Positions 1 to 8,622 of a DNA stretch of 29,847 nucleotides are shown one piece after another. Location: positions 1 through 29,847 of the forward strand of contig JBIIHL010000016.1 of NCBI GenBank assembly GCA_044235825.1, written 5' to 3'. A program made the translations under genes and the position numbers. Under the pieces are notes generated by a model, which had not been told where the DNA came from, did not search any database, and worked only from the letters and a program-made list of their open reading frames with translations. Numbering within the stretch: position 1 is the stretch's first letter; each line of letters opens with the position of its first letter. Source of the stretch: CANGYM01 sp044235825. GTDB lineage: Bacteria; Pseudomonadota; Alphaproteobacteria; JAJTHO01; CANGYM01.

Positions 1-2097
1 ATCAACATCATCCGCAATGCGCTGGGCGTATTCCAGATCATACCCCATGGTTTTGTTGTCGTTCACCAAGGGCACGGTGCCTTCCGCGCTGTAATTTTTA
101 GAAAACGCGGACCCCACCCGCAGGGCAGAGGCCTCGGACACAGGCACGCTGATTTGCATCCGGTTCACGTCCTGATTCGCATACACCGCGGGATTCATGG
201 CAAAGCCCGCCCGTACCGTGTCGCTGCTTTGATAGGAAAACAGGGGGGAAATGCCGCCGCCCTTGACGTATCCCAAAGAGGATACGGCCATACCCACCGT
301 GTCGTCGCGGTTATCGGATGATGCGGACCAGTTGTAAATGCTGCCCCCCTGTTCCCGATCATCGCGGCTGGCAAAGGCCGAGGCCGACTGCCACAACGCC
401 CCAAATTTATCCGTCAAATCCGCGGGGTTCATGTTATCCACCAAGGTTTTCACAGGCGCGTTATAAACCCGCCCATACCCATCCAAAAACGCCACATTGC
501 CGGCCTGAAGGCTGTCCCCAAAAGCCGAAGACAGCAAACCCGAGGGCACCGGCGCCGTCAAACCGCTGACCGTGGCCACGGATGTGGTGCCTTGGGGCTT
601 CGTGGCCTCATCCAAATTCACCAAACCACGGCCATAAACATCATCCACACCGGCGTCCCCCAAATCCGTGGCGGTGGTCAGCAACAAATCCACCACCTGC
701 TCCGGCGTTAAATTGGGAAACGCACTCATCAACACCGCCACAGCCCCAGAAACATGGGGGGCGGCGAAGGAGGTGCCGTCCAACTCTGAGTAAGTTGTTG
801 GAGGTTCCGTTGTTGCTGAATAAATATCGACTCCAGGAGCAGCCAGACAGAAATTTTTGGTATCCCCACAGCCGTTGCTAAAACTGGAAATCACATTATT
901 TTGATCCGTGGCAACAACATTGAGCCATGTTCCCGTTCCAACCCCTGTACCAGCAACCACGGGCAACCGTGCATCGAGGGAGGATTGGTTTTCTCTATAA
1001 TCAGCGGCAGAAACATCTGTTCTTGCTAAAAACTCTTCATATGTAACAAAACCTTTAACAGTAGCATCGAAATTCTGGTTACTGTAATAAGCGATCCTCC
1101 CTGTTTCAGAATTGAATCCATCGTTGCCCGCAGCAAAGACAATGACTTTATTATCCGCCTCTGCGTTGGCCAAGGCCCCGATATAAGAGCTGGGCAAATT
1201 CGCCAGATCTTTGCTGGCCAAAGGAGCCCCATAATAAAATGTTGTTCCTGCTATAGGATCACTGATCGGAATTCTATTCAATGACCCAAAACTCAGGTTA
1301 ATGACATCCACAGAGGCGCTATTTTTTACATAATTAAGAGCCGTCGCAGCTGTCAGTAAGCTGCCTGAGCCATCGCTAAAAATCCGAAGGGGCATGATTT
1401 TTGCGTTATAGGCCACACCATGCTCAGCAAGGCCGTTTTTGAGTCCTGCAATGACCCTAGAGACAGTCGTTGCATGGTTATCATTACTGTCAGCGGGCAC
1501 AAAAGGGTTCGTGTCATTGGTGAAAAAATCATACCCCTGAACAAAATTCCCAAAAGGGGGATTGGTATCAGTCCCCAGATCATTTGGCTTAAACCCCCCG
1601 TCCACAACCGCCACAACGCTACCCATCCCCGTATAGCCACGGGCGTAGGCAGCGGAGGCCTTGATTTTTCCCAAACCGTATTGGTTCAGGTATTCCGGTG
1701 TCTCAAAACTGCTGGGGGGTGTGGGGGTTGGGGTTGGGGTTGGGGTTGGTGTGGGTGTGGGGGTTGGTGTTGGGGCAACAGGCGCAGGATCACCGCCGCC
1801 GCCTCCCCCTCCACCGCCACCACTGGCGGCGATAATCCCCCCTACGGCCAAACCACCCAAAAGGTAATAAGGAAACATCTGCCCCGCAAGATCCCCAGAT
1901 GTTGGGGAGACTATGTCTTCATCAGGGGGAGAATTTTCGGGATTCACCGTTTTCGTCGTGGCTTTTTTGGGGACAGGCCCAACAGCCGCACCCGTTGTTG
2001 TCGTGACAAAAGAAGCCGTTGCGGCCATAGCCCCCGCCCCAATCACAGATTGGACACTGAGAATAAAACTTAGAAAAACCAGAGTGACTTTGCGCAT
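1..2097 (-). CDS. Secreted S8 (subtilisin-type) serine protease, probable autotransporter, C-terminus beyond window
   Basis: An open frame runs from ATG at 2097 off the left edge (699 codons, no stop). A signal peptide occupies about residues 1-25. A Gly/Ala hydrophobic stretch (about 77-92), ten glycines (93-102) and nine Pro-Thr pairs (109-126) form a linker before the protease. The catalytic triad is visible: Asp166 in VAVVDGG, His208 in NDNHATTV and Ser443 in DGTSFAAPHVSG, with the oxyanion Asn in FAAGNDG. The usual HGTH signature is altered to HATT, but the catalytic His is kept. The protease domain ends near residue 490. The following roughly 200 residues are rich in Ser, Asn, Tyr and Gly and resemble the stretch before or at the start of an autotransporter beta-barrel in S8 autotransporters. 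The barrel itself is inferred because it lies outside the window. Expected role: outer-membrane-displayed or released protease. Confidence 0.88.
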   Translation of the reverse strand, partial: MRKVTLVFLSFILSVQSVIGAGAMAATASFVTTTTGAAVGPVPKKATTKTVNPENSPPDEDIVSPTSGDLAGQMFPYYLLGGLAVGGIIAASGGGGGGGGGGDPAPVAPTPTPTPTPTPTPTPTPTPPSSFETPEYLNQYGLGKIKASAAYARGYTGMGSVVAVVDGGFKPNDLGTDTNPPFGNFVQGYDFFTNDTNPFVPADSNDNHATTVSRVIAGLKNGLAEHGVAYNAKIMPLRIFSDGSGSLLTAATALNYVKNSASVDVINLSFGSLNRIPISDPIAGTTFYYGAPLASKDLANLPSSYIGALANAEADNKVIVFAAGNDGFNSETGRIAYYSNQNFDATVKGFVTYEEFLARTDVSAADYRENQSSLDARLPVVAGTGVGTGTWLNVVATDQNNVISSFSNGCGDTKNFCLAAPGVDIYSATTEPPTTYSELDGTSFAAPHVSGAVAVLMSAFPNLTPEQVVDLLLTTATDLGDAGVDDVYGRGLVNLDEATKPQGTTSVATVSGLTAPVPSGLLSSAFGDSLQAGNVAFLDGYGRVYNAPVKTLVDNMNPADLTDKFGALWQSASAFASRDDREQGGSIYNWSASSDNRDDTVGMAVSSLGYVKGGGISPLFSYQSSDTVRAGFAMNPAVYANQDVNRMQISVPVSEASALRVGSAFSKNYSAEGTVPLVNDNKTMGYDLEYAQRIADDVD
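1720..1773 (-). repeat. Hexanucleotide repeat encoding (Pro-Thr)9; telomere-like GGGGTT on the + strand
   Basis: Nine consecutive Pro-Thr dipeptides are encoded by near-identical 6-bp units. The + strand carries runs of four or five G at 1723-1727, 1730-1733, 1736-1739 and 1742-1745, separated by TT. Because the unit is two codons, slippage would change linker length without shifting the frame. Confidence 0.9.
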
Positions 2098-2129
2098 ACA
2101 AAAATATGTCTTTGATTGTAAATGGATGA

Positions 2130-2159
2130 TTCCTAGCACACACAACTTTTGTCATGCAA
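2130..2159 (-). promoter_or_regulatory. Candidate sigma70-type promoter for the S8 protease gene
   Basis: On the minus strand TTGCAT (2159-2154) is followed after 18 bases by TAGGAA (2135-2130), which is preceded by TG as in an extended -10. This would give a leader of about 25 bases before the ATG at 2097. The -10 match is only partial, so this is a weak call from sequence alone. Confidence 0.25.
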
Positions 2160-2260
2160 GAAAAAAATAAATAAAAAAAACAAGGCCCACCCAAAAGAGT
2201 CTTGCAATACAGCCCTCTCGTGATAGGTTTGGGTGATCTTTACCGTTACACCATTTCGTT

Positions 2261-3400
2261 ATGTCGCCCCCAATCCCTAAGCGTAACACCACCAAAGCTT
2301 TTCCCTGGTTTTGGGCGATGATGATGGCTTTTTTTCTGGCCCATTCCCCCTGTTATGCGGCCCCTGAGCCAAAGACCGCAGAGCCAAAGGCCCCAGCACA
2401 AACGGCCGCAACGCAAAATCCCCCTGCGGCCCAACCCCCCGCGACCCAAGCCCCTGCCGCGCAAATGGCGGATGCGTCTTTTGTGAATGTTTACACCACC
2501 GAGGATTCCCCTCTGTGGCAGGAGCTTTTTAAGGCCTTTGGGGAAAAAACCGGCATTCGTGTTCGCTACAGCGTTCAGGACGGCACTGATATTTTAAAAA
2601 AACTGGCCGAAGATGCGGATATCCCCAAAGCCGATGCGGTGATTCTGCGCGGTTTGCCCCTGCTGTGGCAGGCCGAGGAAGGGGGGTTTTTACAGGCCGC
2701 GCCGTCTTTGATTCTGGAATCTTCATTGCCTGGTGCATTGCAGGGCAAAACGTGGTTTGCCTTTGCGCAGCAGGCCCATGTTATTCTTTATGACAAAACA
2801 AAAAACAAAATCCCCCCCAGCGGGGTCAGCAGTTACGAGGCCCTTGCCTCCCCCGTTTATCAGAACGGGCTGTGTTTGTCTGTGGGCCGCCTGAATCAAT
2901 CCTTAGTGGCTGCCCTGTTGCAAGGGTACGGGGAAAAGAAAACCACCGCGTGGATCAAGGGGGTTCTTGATAACAGCGCCCGCCCGCCATCGGGGGGGGA
3001 TGGGGATCAAATTGCGGATGTTTTGGCGGGAAGGTGTGCCTTGGCTGTGGTGGGGGATGATGCCGTGCGTCGTTTGCCCGCAGAGGATCGGGCCAAAATC
3101 GGCATCCTTTATCCCAACACGGCAGATCGGGGCACCCATGTCACCATCACGGGTGCGGGCGTGGTTGAACGCGCCGCCCATCGGGAAGAGGCCATAAAAT
3201 TGATGGAATTTCTGGTCAGTCGCATGGTTCAGGACCGTCTGGCCAACGACAACAAAGACTATCGCGCGGTGAATGTTCGGCAAACCCCCAATCAAAAAAC
3301 CGTGGATCCCTTTGGGTTTCACACGGATCCTGTGGCCCAAAAGGATCTTGGGCCCTACACCGCCCCAGCCCGAGATGTGATGGGTAAAGCGGGATGGTAG
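2261..3400 (+). CDS. FbpA-like periplasmic ABC substrate-binding protein lacking the tyrosine ligand pair
   Basis: The 379-residue product begins with a signal peptide ending near CYA-A (residue 33). An Ala/Pro/Gln/Thr-rich linker (about 34-69) follows, then a bacterial iron-binding-protein type fold. Family signatures include VNVYTTEDSPL, ALQGKTWFAFAQQAHVILYD, a GGDGDQI segment, AGRCALAV and the late THVTITGAGV. In FbpA-type ferric-binding proteins the segment after AG-C carries adjacent tyrosines that bind iron. Here that position reads VVGDDAVRRL, with no tyrosine. The ligand may therefore differ, or metal may be held another way. No permease or ATPase gene is adjacent. The stop overlaps the mnmA start by 7 bases, so the two genes are probably translated together. 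No clear Shine-Dalgarno precedes the ATG. The family call is firm; the ligand is unknown. Confidence 0.8.
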   Translation: MSPPIPKRNTTKAFPWFWAMMMAFFLAHSPCYAAPEPKTAEPKAPAQTAATQNPPAAQPPATQAPAAQMADASFVNVYTTEDSPLWQELFKAFGEKTGIRVRYSVQDGTDILKKLAEDADIPKADAVILRGLPLLWQAEEGGFLQAAPSLILESSLPGALQGKTWFAFAQQAHVILYDKTKNKIPPSGVSSYEALASPVYQNGLCLSVGRLNQSLVAALLQGYGEKKTTAWIKGVLDNSARPPSGGDGDQIADVLAGRCALAVVGDDAVRRLPAEDRAKIGILYPNTADRGTHVTITGAGVVERAAHREEAIKLMEFLVSRMVQDRLANDNKDYRAVNVRQTPNQKTVDPFGFHTDPVAQKDLGPYTAPARDVMGKAGW

Positions 3401-4476
3401 CCCAGTCATCAAAACGCGCCATTGTGGCCATGTCAGGGGGGGTGGACAGCTCTGTTGTGGCTGCCTTGCTGCATGAACAGGGGTATGACGTGGTGGGCAT
3501 CACGCTGCAACTGTATGATCATGGGCAAGCTGTGCAAAAAACCAAGGCCTGCTGCGCCGGTCAGGATATCCAAGACGCCAAAGCCGTGGCCGATAAAATC
3601 GGTTTTCCCCATTACACATTGGATTACGAAAGCCGTTTTCGCCAGCAGGTTATTGATGATTTTGCCGACAGCTATGTGCGGGGCGAAACGCCCATTCCCT
3701 GCATTCGTTGCAACCAAACCGTGAAATTCCGTGATTTGTTGCAGGTGGCGCGGGATTTAAGCGGTGATTTTCTGGCCACGGGGCATTATGTCCAGCGCAT
3801 GGACACAAACGACACCGTGACGCTGCATCAGGGGGCCGACCCTGCCAAGGATCAAAGCTATTTTCTGTTTGCCACAACACCGGCGCAGCTGTCTTTTTTA
3901 CGGTTTCCCCTTGGGGGCATATCCAAAGCCGATACGCGGGCCATGGCCAAGCGTTACGGATTGCCGGTGGCGGAAAAACCCGACAGCCAAGATATCTGCT
4001 TTGTTCCCGATGGTCGGTATGGGGATTTGGTGAAAAAACTGCGTCCAGAATCCATCCAAGCCGGATCCATCGTGCACGTGGATGGTCGCGTTTTGGGCCA
4101 GCACGGCGGGATCATTAACTTCACCGTGGGACAACGACGGGGGTTGAACATCGGTGGAGGGGATATCCTGTATGTCATCCGTCTGGATCCAGACACCCGA
4201 CGTGTGGTGGTGGGCCCCAAAGAGGCCCTGGCCCGCCAAATCATTTTTTTAAATGGGGTCAACTGGCTGGGCAACAGCGACACTGTATCCCAGCGCATCG
4301 AGGCCAAATGCCGCTATGGCCAAGAGACAGCCCCCGCCACCGTCACCCTTGGGGATGACGGCAAGGCCACCGTCACCTTTGATGAGGCCCAGTACGGCAT
4401 TGCCCCAGGTCAGGCCTGCGTTTTTTACCAAGGATCCCGTGTTTTGGGCGGGGGATGGATTTACGCATCCTCATGA
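3394..4476 (+). CDS. mnmA: tRNA-specific 2-thiouridylase MnmA
   Basis: MnmA installs the 2-thio group on wobble U34 of tRNA-Lys, Glu and Gln, using ATP to adenylate the base and a persulfide cysteine as sulfur donor. The 360-residue product has the PP-loop SGGVDS (14-19), the catalytic cysteine in PCIRCNQTVKF (Cys106), LATGHYV (128-133), KDQSYFLF (152-159) and the second active cysteine in DSQDICFVPDG (Cys202). A C-terminal beta-barrel region ends in LGGGWI. Length is normal for the family. The start ATG lies inside the end of the FbpA-like gene, which suggests translational coupling. The gene ends 13 bases from the stop of the convergent histidine kinase gene, with no terminator between them. 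Confidence 0.96.
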   Translation: MVAQSSKRAIVAMSGGVDSSVVAALLHEQGYDVVGITLQLYDHGQAVQKTKACCAGQDIQDAKAVADKIGFPHYTLDYESRFRQQVIDDFADSYVRGETPIPCIRCNQTVKFRDLLQVARDLSGDFLATGHYVQRMDTNDTVTLHQGADPAKDQSYFLFATTPAQLSFLRFPLGGISKADTRAMAKRYGLPVAEKPDSQDICFVPDGRYGDLVKKLRPESIQAGSIVHVDGRVLGQHGGIINFTVGQRRGLNIGGGDILYVIRLDPDTRRVVVGPKEALARQIIFLNGVNWLGNSDTVSQRIEAKCRYGQETAPATVTLGDDGKATVTFDEAQYGIAPGQACVFYQGSRVLGGGWIYASS

Positions 4477-4489
4477 GGACCCCCATGTT

Positions 4490-6382
4490 TTAAGAAACCG
4501 TTGGCCCCAAAACTCTGGCTTTGGGCAGAAACAGAGACACCGTTGTGCCGCGGCCTTCCGCGCTTTTGATATGCAGTTTCCCCTGATGCATATCCATGAG
4601 TTTTTGCACCAAGGGCAGCCCCAGACCTGTCCCCTCGTGGCGGCGAGCGTAGGAATTATCGATTTGGGTAAAGGGTTTTAGGGCTTTTTGGATGTCTTCC
4701 TCTCGCATGCCCACGCCGGTATCTGTGCACGTTATCATCACAGGAAAATCATTTTCGGGATCATAATGGCATGACAGGGTTACGGTCCCCTTTTCAGGGG
4801 TAAATTTTACGGCATTGGAAAGGATATTCATCACCACTTGTTTTAGGGCGCGTTCATCCCCGTAAATCGTGGGCAGACCCTCTGAAACGTCTTCAATCAG
4901 GGCGATTTTTTCAGCCTCTGACCTGCCCCGAACGATTCTGAGGGCGGAGGCCAATGTTTTGCCCAGATTCATTTTGGATTCATAAAGATCATATTGACCT
5001 GCCTCGATTTTCGACAGATCCAAAATATCGTTAATAATGCTGAGCAAATGATCGCCACTTTCTTTGATGTCCCCTGTGTATTCCAGATACTTCTCGTGCC
5101 CTAGGGGGCCAAAGGTCTGGCTTTGCATAATGCTGGAAAACCCGATGATGGCGTTAAGAGGGGTGCGCAGCTCGTGGCTCATATTCGCCAAAAATTCTGA
5201 TTTGGAACGGCTGGCGGATTCGGCTTGCTCTTTGGCCAGAATCAATTCCTGTTCTTCCTGTCTGTATTTTGTTACATCCCGCATAAAGGCACAGTTGAAC
5301 TCTTTGTTTTTATAAAGCAAATAGTTTTCTGTAAATTCAATAATTTTTTTATGGCCAGCCTGATTTAGCAAAATTTCCTCAGTGCTGCAGGCCCCTTCGG
5401 TTTTCAAAAGATTCCAATGCTCGCGCCACTGATCCAGACTGTGAAAATCTCTCAGGCCATGGATGGTGCTGCGCAGCAAATCCTCTTTGGGACGCTCCAG
5501 CAATTGACACGCGGCATCGTTGACATAGAGAATTTTTCCAAACGCATTGGTCCACATCACCCCTTCTGGGGCGCGGTCCAAAACAAACTGGGTGATATTC
5601 AGGGTTTCTTCGTATTGCTTGCGCTCGGTAATATCCTGCACAATGCCATTGACGAAAACAGCATCCGCATCTATCCCTGAATCCATGCCCGTTTGCAGGT
5701 GAACATACCGCAGATGGTTATTTTGCGTTAACAGGCCATGATCCATGGCGGTGTTTTTCTTGTGCATCAAGCTTTCATTAAAAAAACTCTCCACAAGGGG
5801 TTTGTCTGATTTTGGGATCAGACGCATATATTCTTCCAGAGTATAGGGACGCCGCTGGTGCGTATCCAGCTCTAGGATGCGTTTGGCTTCTTCGGAAAAA
5901 TGGATGGTTTTTAGGGAACGATCGTAATACCAATAGCCAAGCTGGGCAATGCGCTGGGCCGTCATCAGGCGTGATTCGCCGTCCCTGAGTTTTTTTAAAT
6001 TTTGATACGCGCGAAAGATATACCGAATGCGGTGCTGCAACACGACCCAGTTGATGGGTTTGGTCATAAAATCGGTGGCGCCGGCGTCATAGCAGGCGTT
6101 GACCATCTCCATATCCTCTAGCCCTGTCACCATAATAATGGGAACCTCGGCGCCCAAGTCCCCGTCCGCCCGAATGTGTTGACAACATTGCACACCATTC
6201 ATCACAGGCATCATGACATCCAGCAACACGATGAAGGGATGCACTTTGCGAAAGGCCAAAAGGGCCTCTTCCCCGTTGTCCACCGCGATGCATTTAAATC
6301 CCATTTTTTCTAGGGATTTAACCATCAGGGTGCGCGACACCTCATCATCGTCTGCAATTAAAATCAGGTGATCTCGATCCAT
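4490..6382 (-). CDS. Soluble hybrid histidine kinase: receiver-PAS-PAS-HisKA-HATPase
   Basis: This is a 630-residue cytoplasmic signalling protein with no membrane segment. The N-terminal receiver domain (about 5-125) has acidic residues 11-13, phospho-acceptor Asp55 in IVLLDVMMP, Thr85 and Lys108. Two PAS/PAC units follow: about 140-260, ending in GIVQDITERKQ, and about 265-380, ending in MRDVTKYRQ. The HisKA helix carries His403 in MSHELRTPLNAIIGF. The ATPase domain has the N box LSNAVKF (Asn523), DTGVGM (554-559) and GTGLGLPL (584-591). A receiver placed before the kinase suggests that an upstream kinase or phosphotransfer protein gates this enzyme. No partner regulator or output gene is adjacent. 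The ligand sensed by the PAS domains cannot be told from sequence. Confidence 0.93.
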   Translation of the reverse strand: MDRDHLILIADDDEVSRTLMVKSLEKMGFKCIAVDNGEEALLAFRKVHPFIVLLDVMMPVMNGVQCCQHIRADGDLGAEVPIIMVTGLEDMEMVNACYDAGATDFMTKPINWVVLQHRIRYIFRAYQNLKKLRDGESRLMTAQRIAQLGYWYYDRSLKTIHFSEEAKRILELDTHQRRPYTLEEYMRLIPKSDKPLVESFFNESLMHKKNTAMDHGLLTQNNHLRYVHLQTGMDSGIDADAVFVNGIVQDITERKQYEETLNITQFVLDRAPEGVMWTNAFGKILYVNDAACQLLERPKEDLLRSTIHGLRDFHSLDQWREHWNLLKTEGACSTEEILLNQAGHKKIIEFTENYLLYKNKEFNCAFMRDVTKYRQEEQELILAKEQAESASRSKSEFLANMSHELRTPLNAIIGFSSIMQSQTFGPLGHEKYLEYTGDIKESGDHLLSIINDILDLSKIEAGQYDLYESKMNLGKTLASALRIVRGRSEAEKIALIEDVSEGLPTIYGDERALKQVVMNILSNAVKFTPEKGTVTLSCHYDPENDFPVMITCTDTGVGMREEDIQKALKPFTQIDNSYARRHEGTGLGLPLVQKLMDMHQGKLHIKSAEGRGTTVSLFLPKARVLGPTVS

Positions 6383-6413
6383 GGCTCTTGACTAACATTC
6401 CCTAGATTTGGAC

Positions 6414-6419
6414 ATTATA
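6414..6419 (-). promoter_or_regulatory. Candidate -10 element for the hybrid histidine kinase gene
   Basis: The minus strand reads TATAAT exactly at 6419-6414, about 31 bases upstream of the ATG at 6382. No good -35 hexamer is present at 16-18 bases. A second exact TATAAT lies on the plus strand at 6441-6446, also without a -35. The gap 6383-6576 is therefore a divergent promoter region whose exact start sites are uncertain. Confidence 0.3.
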
Positions 6420-6513
6420 AATCAAGGCGGTAAAAAAGCCTATAATAGGGGGCGGTTAAACCATCGTATTGGGGCAACGGTGGGGATTATGCTTCTTTAT
6501 TGCTGATTCACCC

Positions 6514-6541
6514 TTGACTCTGTCTGCGCTTTCCATAACTA
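6514..6541 (+). promoter_or_regulatory. Candidate promoter for the SIMPL-rph-rdgB operon
   Basis: TTGACT (6514-6519) is a good -35 match. Sixteen bases later TAACTA (6536-6541) is a poor -10. A strong Shine-Dalgarno (AGGAG) stands about 10 bases before the ATG at 6577, inside the short leader this promoter would make. Confidence 0.3.
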
Positions 6542-6576
6542 TCATTGCATCATTAAACTTTTAGGAGCCCCCCATT

Positions 6577-7278
6577 ATGACCCGTATCCTAACCGCCGCG
6601 TTGGTGAGCCTTGCCTTGGTGGTATCCTCTTTTATCATGGCCAAAGGTCTGACGGATATGCGCCGTGCCGATCGTTTTATTGTGGTGAAGGGACTGGCGG
6701 AGCAATTGGTGCCTGCGGACACGGCCAGCTGGACGCTGTATTTATCCTCGGCGGATGATGATTTGGGGGCGGGCGTAAAGCGTCTGCAACAGGATATCCA
6801 AACCGTAACGGCGTTTTTTAAAGAGGCGGGATTGGATGAAAAGAGCATTCGTCTGGGATCCTTCACGTTGACGGATCAGCAGGTGGATACCTATGGCAAT
6901 ACGGCCCCGCGTTCGCCGCGTTATATCATACGCGCCGATATTTCCGTGATGACGGGACAGGTGACTGTTTTGGAAAAGCTGGCCCAAAAACAAACGACCT
7001 TGATAGAAAAAGGCGTGCGGATTACGGGGGTTATGGGCCCGAATTATTACGTCAATAACCTGAATGCCATTAAGGGGGATTTGCTGAAAACCGCATCCCA
7101 AAATGGATTGCAGGCGGCCAAAGATTTTGCCGCCGCCACCGGCGCCCGTGTTGGGGCCCTGAAAGATGCCCAGCAAGGGGTGATTAGCATCAGTGGGGCG
7201 TCTTTAGGGGATAATGATGTGACCCAGCTGGACAAGCGCGTGCGGGTTGTGTCCACATTGTCCTTTTATTTGGATTAG
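6577..7278 (+). CDS. SIMPL-domain (DUF541) protein, membrane-anchored or periplasmic
   Basis: The 233-residue protein has an N-terminal hydrophobic segment (about 5-22), probably an uncleaved anchor or signal peptide. It then has the SIMPL/DUF541 pattern: an early RFIVVKGLAEQLVPADTA strand, a paired-coil region, the IRADISVMTG segment, and a late stretch rich in alternating strands that ends on hydrophobic residues. Members of this family are periplasmic or membrane-linked proteins of poorly defined function, and the E. coli relative YggE has been linked to oxidative stress. The gene is the first of a tight three-gene operon, 6 bases ahead of rph, which implies co-expression but not shared chemistry. 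The family call is fairly sure; no function is assigned. Confidence 0.8.
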   Translation: MTRILTAALVSLALVVSSFIMAKGLTDMRRADRFIVVKGLAEQLVPADTASWTLYLSSADDDLGAGVKRLQQDIQTVTAFFKEAGLDEKSIRLGSFTLTDQQVDTYGNTAPRSPRYIIRADISVMTGQVTVLEKLAQKQTTLIEKGVRITGVMGPNYYVNNLNAIKGDLLKTASQNGLQAAKDFAAATGARVGALKDAQQGVISISGASLGDNDVTQLDKRVRVVSTLSFYLD

Positions 7279-7284
7279 GATGAT

Positions 7285-8016
7285 ATGCGCCTAAATCATC
7301 GGGCTGCAGATCAGCTGCGCGAGGTTACGTTTGTTCCCCATTTCAGCCCCTTTGCTGAGGGGTCCTGTCTGATCAAAATGGGCAATACCCATGTTTTGTG
7401 CAACGCCACCGTTGAAGACCGCACCCCCCCTTTTTTAAAAGGAACGGGAAAAGGGTGGATTACCGCAGAATATGGGATGTTGCCCCGCTCGACCCACACC
7501 CGCACAGAACGGGAAGCCGCCAAGGGCAAAGTGTCTGGGCGGACCATGGAAATTCAGCGGTTGATCGGGCGGGCCCTGCGCAGCATCTGTGATTTATCCC
7601 TGCTGGGGGAGCGCCAGATTCGTTTGGACTGCGACGTGATTCAGGCCGATGGAGGAACGCGCTGCGCGGCCATCACGGGCAGCTATGTGGCCCTTTCTTT
7701 TGCATTGCAGGGGTTGGTTGACAGCGGAAAAATAGCTAAACTGCCACTATCCGAGGGTTTGGCTGCGGTGTCTTGCGGCATTCATAATCATCAGGCCCTG
7801 TTGGATTTGGATTATGCCGAAGACAGCACGGCCCATGCGGATGCCAACTTTGTCATGACGGATTCGGGAAAGCTGATTGAATTGCAATGTACGGCAGAGG
7901 ATTCCCCTGTGGATTGGTCCCATTTTGAGGCCCTGTATCGTCTGGCGCAAGGGGGGGTGGCCGCCCTTTTAGAAAAACAAAAAGAGGCTTTGCTGGTATG
8001 CCGTCCAAAACCCTGA
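7285..8016 (+). CDS. rph: Ribonuclease PH
   Basis: RNase PH is a phosphorolytic 3'-5' exoribonuclease that trims tRNA 3' ends. The 243-residue product shows the family's hallmarks: an early RAADQLREV start, GWITAEYGMLPRSTHTR (52-68), the RTMEIQRLIGRALR helix, the QADGGTRCAAITG phosphate-binding segment (near 120-132) and the late LDYAEDSTAHADANFVM with conserved acidic residues. Length is typical. A Shine-Dalgarno AGGA sits about 6 bases upstream, and the gene starts 6 bases after the SIMPL gene. Its 3' end overlaps rdgB by 19 bases; rph-rdgB adjacency is common in bacteria. Confidence 0.97.
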   Translation: MRLNHRAADQLREVTFVPHFSPFAEGSCLIKMGNTHVLCNATVEDRTPPFLKGTGKGWITAEYGMLPRSTHTRTEREAAKGKVSGRTMEIQRLIGRALRSICDLSLLGERQIRLDCDVIQADGGTRCAAITGSYVALSFALQGLVDSGKIAKLPLSEGLAAVSCGIHNHQALLDLDYAEDSTAHADANFVMTDSGKLIELQCTAEDSPVDWSHFEALYRLAQGGVAALLEKQKEALLVCRPKP

Positions 8017-8600
8017 GCCATCTGGTGATTGCCACCCATAATGCAGGGAAGCTTTTGGAATTTCAGGAGTATTTTTCCCCCTATCCCATCACCCTGTATG
8101 ATGCTGGTGCCTTTAATCTGCCCGAGCCTGAAGAAACCGGCGCGACCTTTGTTGAAAACGCCCTGTTAAAGGCACGGGCCGGCGCGGCGCAGTGCCCGTA
8201 TCCTGTGCTGTCGGATGATTCGGGATTGTGTGTCCGGGCCCTGCAGGGGGCCCCAGGGATTTTTTCAGCCCGATGGGCCGGCGAAAAAAAAGATTTTTCT
8301 GAGGCCATGACCCGCGTTTGGGACACCCTGTCATCCCAGAAGGCCACGGATTTTCGGGCCTCTTTTGTCTGCGCCTTGGCGGTAGTGTTTCCCAATGGCG
8401 AAGAATCTGTGTTTGAGGGATCGGTTTCCGGCCGCATCACGTGGCCACCCAAGGGCGATAAAGGCTTTGGCTATGACCCCATATTTACCCCCAATCACCA
8501 TTTGCAAACCTTTGGGGAAATGGAAGCCAGCAAAAAACACTTTATCAGTCACCGCGCCGATGCCATGCGTAAATTGATTGCCGCGTATTGTACGGTTTAA
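7998..8600 (+). CDS. rdgB: XTP/dITP diphosphatase (RdgB/HAM1 family)
   Basis: The enzyme hydrolyses non-canonical purine nucleotides (dITP, XTP) to monophosphates and so keeps deaminated bases out of DNA and RNA. The 200-residue product carries the N-terminal IATHNAGKLLEF motif (11-22), ETGATFVENALLKA (46-59), the catalytic/metal SDDSGLCV (72-79), an FGYDPIF segment and the C-terminal SHRADAMRKL signature. The start lies 19 bases inside rph in another frame, consistent with translational coupling. The gene is convergent with pdxA, with 22 bases between stops and no hairpin. Confidence 0.97.
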   Translation: MPSKTLSHLVIATHNAGKLLEFQEYFSPYPITLYDAGAFNLPEPEETGATFVENALLKARAGAAQCPYPVLSDDSGLCVRALQGAPGIFSARWAGEKKDFSEAMTRVWDTLSSQKATDFRASFVCALAVVFPNGEESVFEGSVSGRITWPPKGDKGFGYDPIFTPNHHLQTFGEMEASKKHFISHRADAMRKLIAAYCTV

Positions 8601-8622
8601 AAAAACACCACACTCCCCCCAC

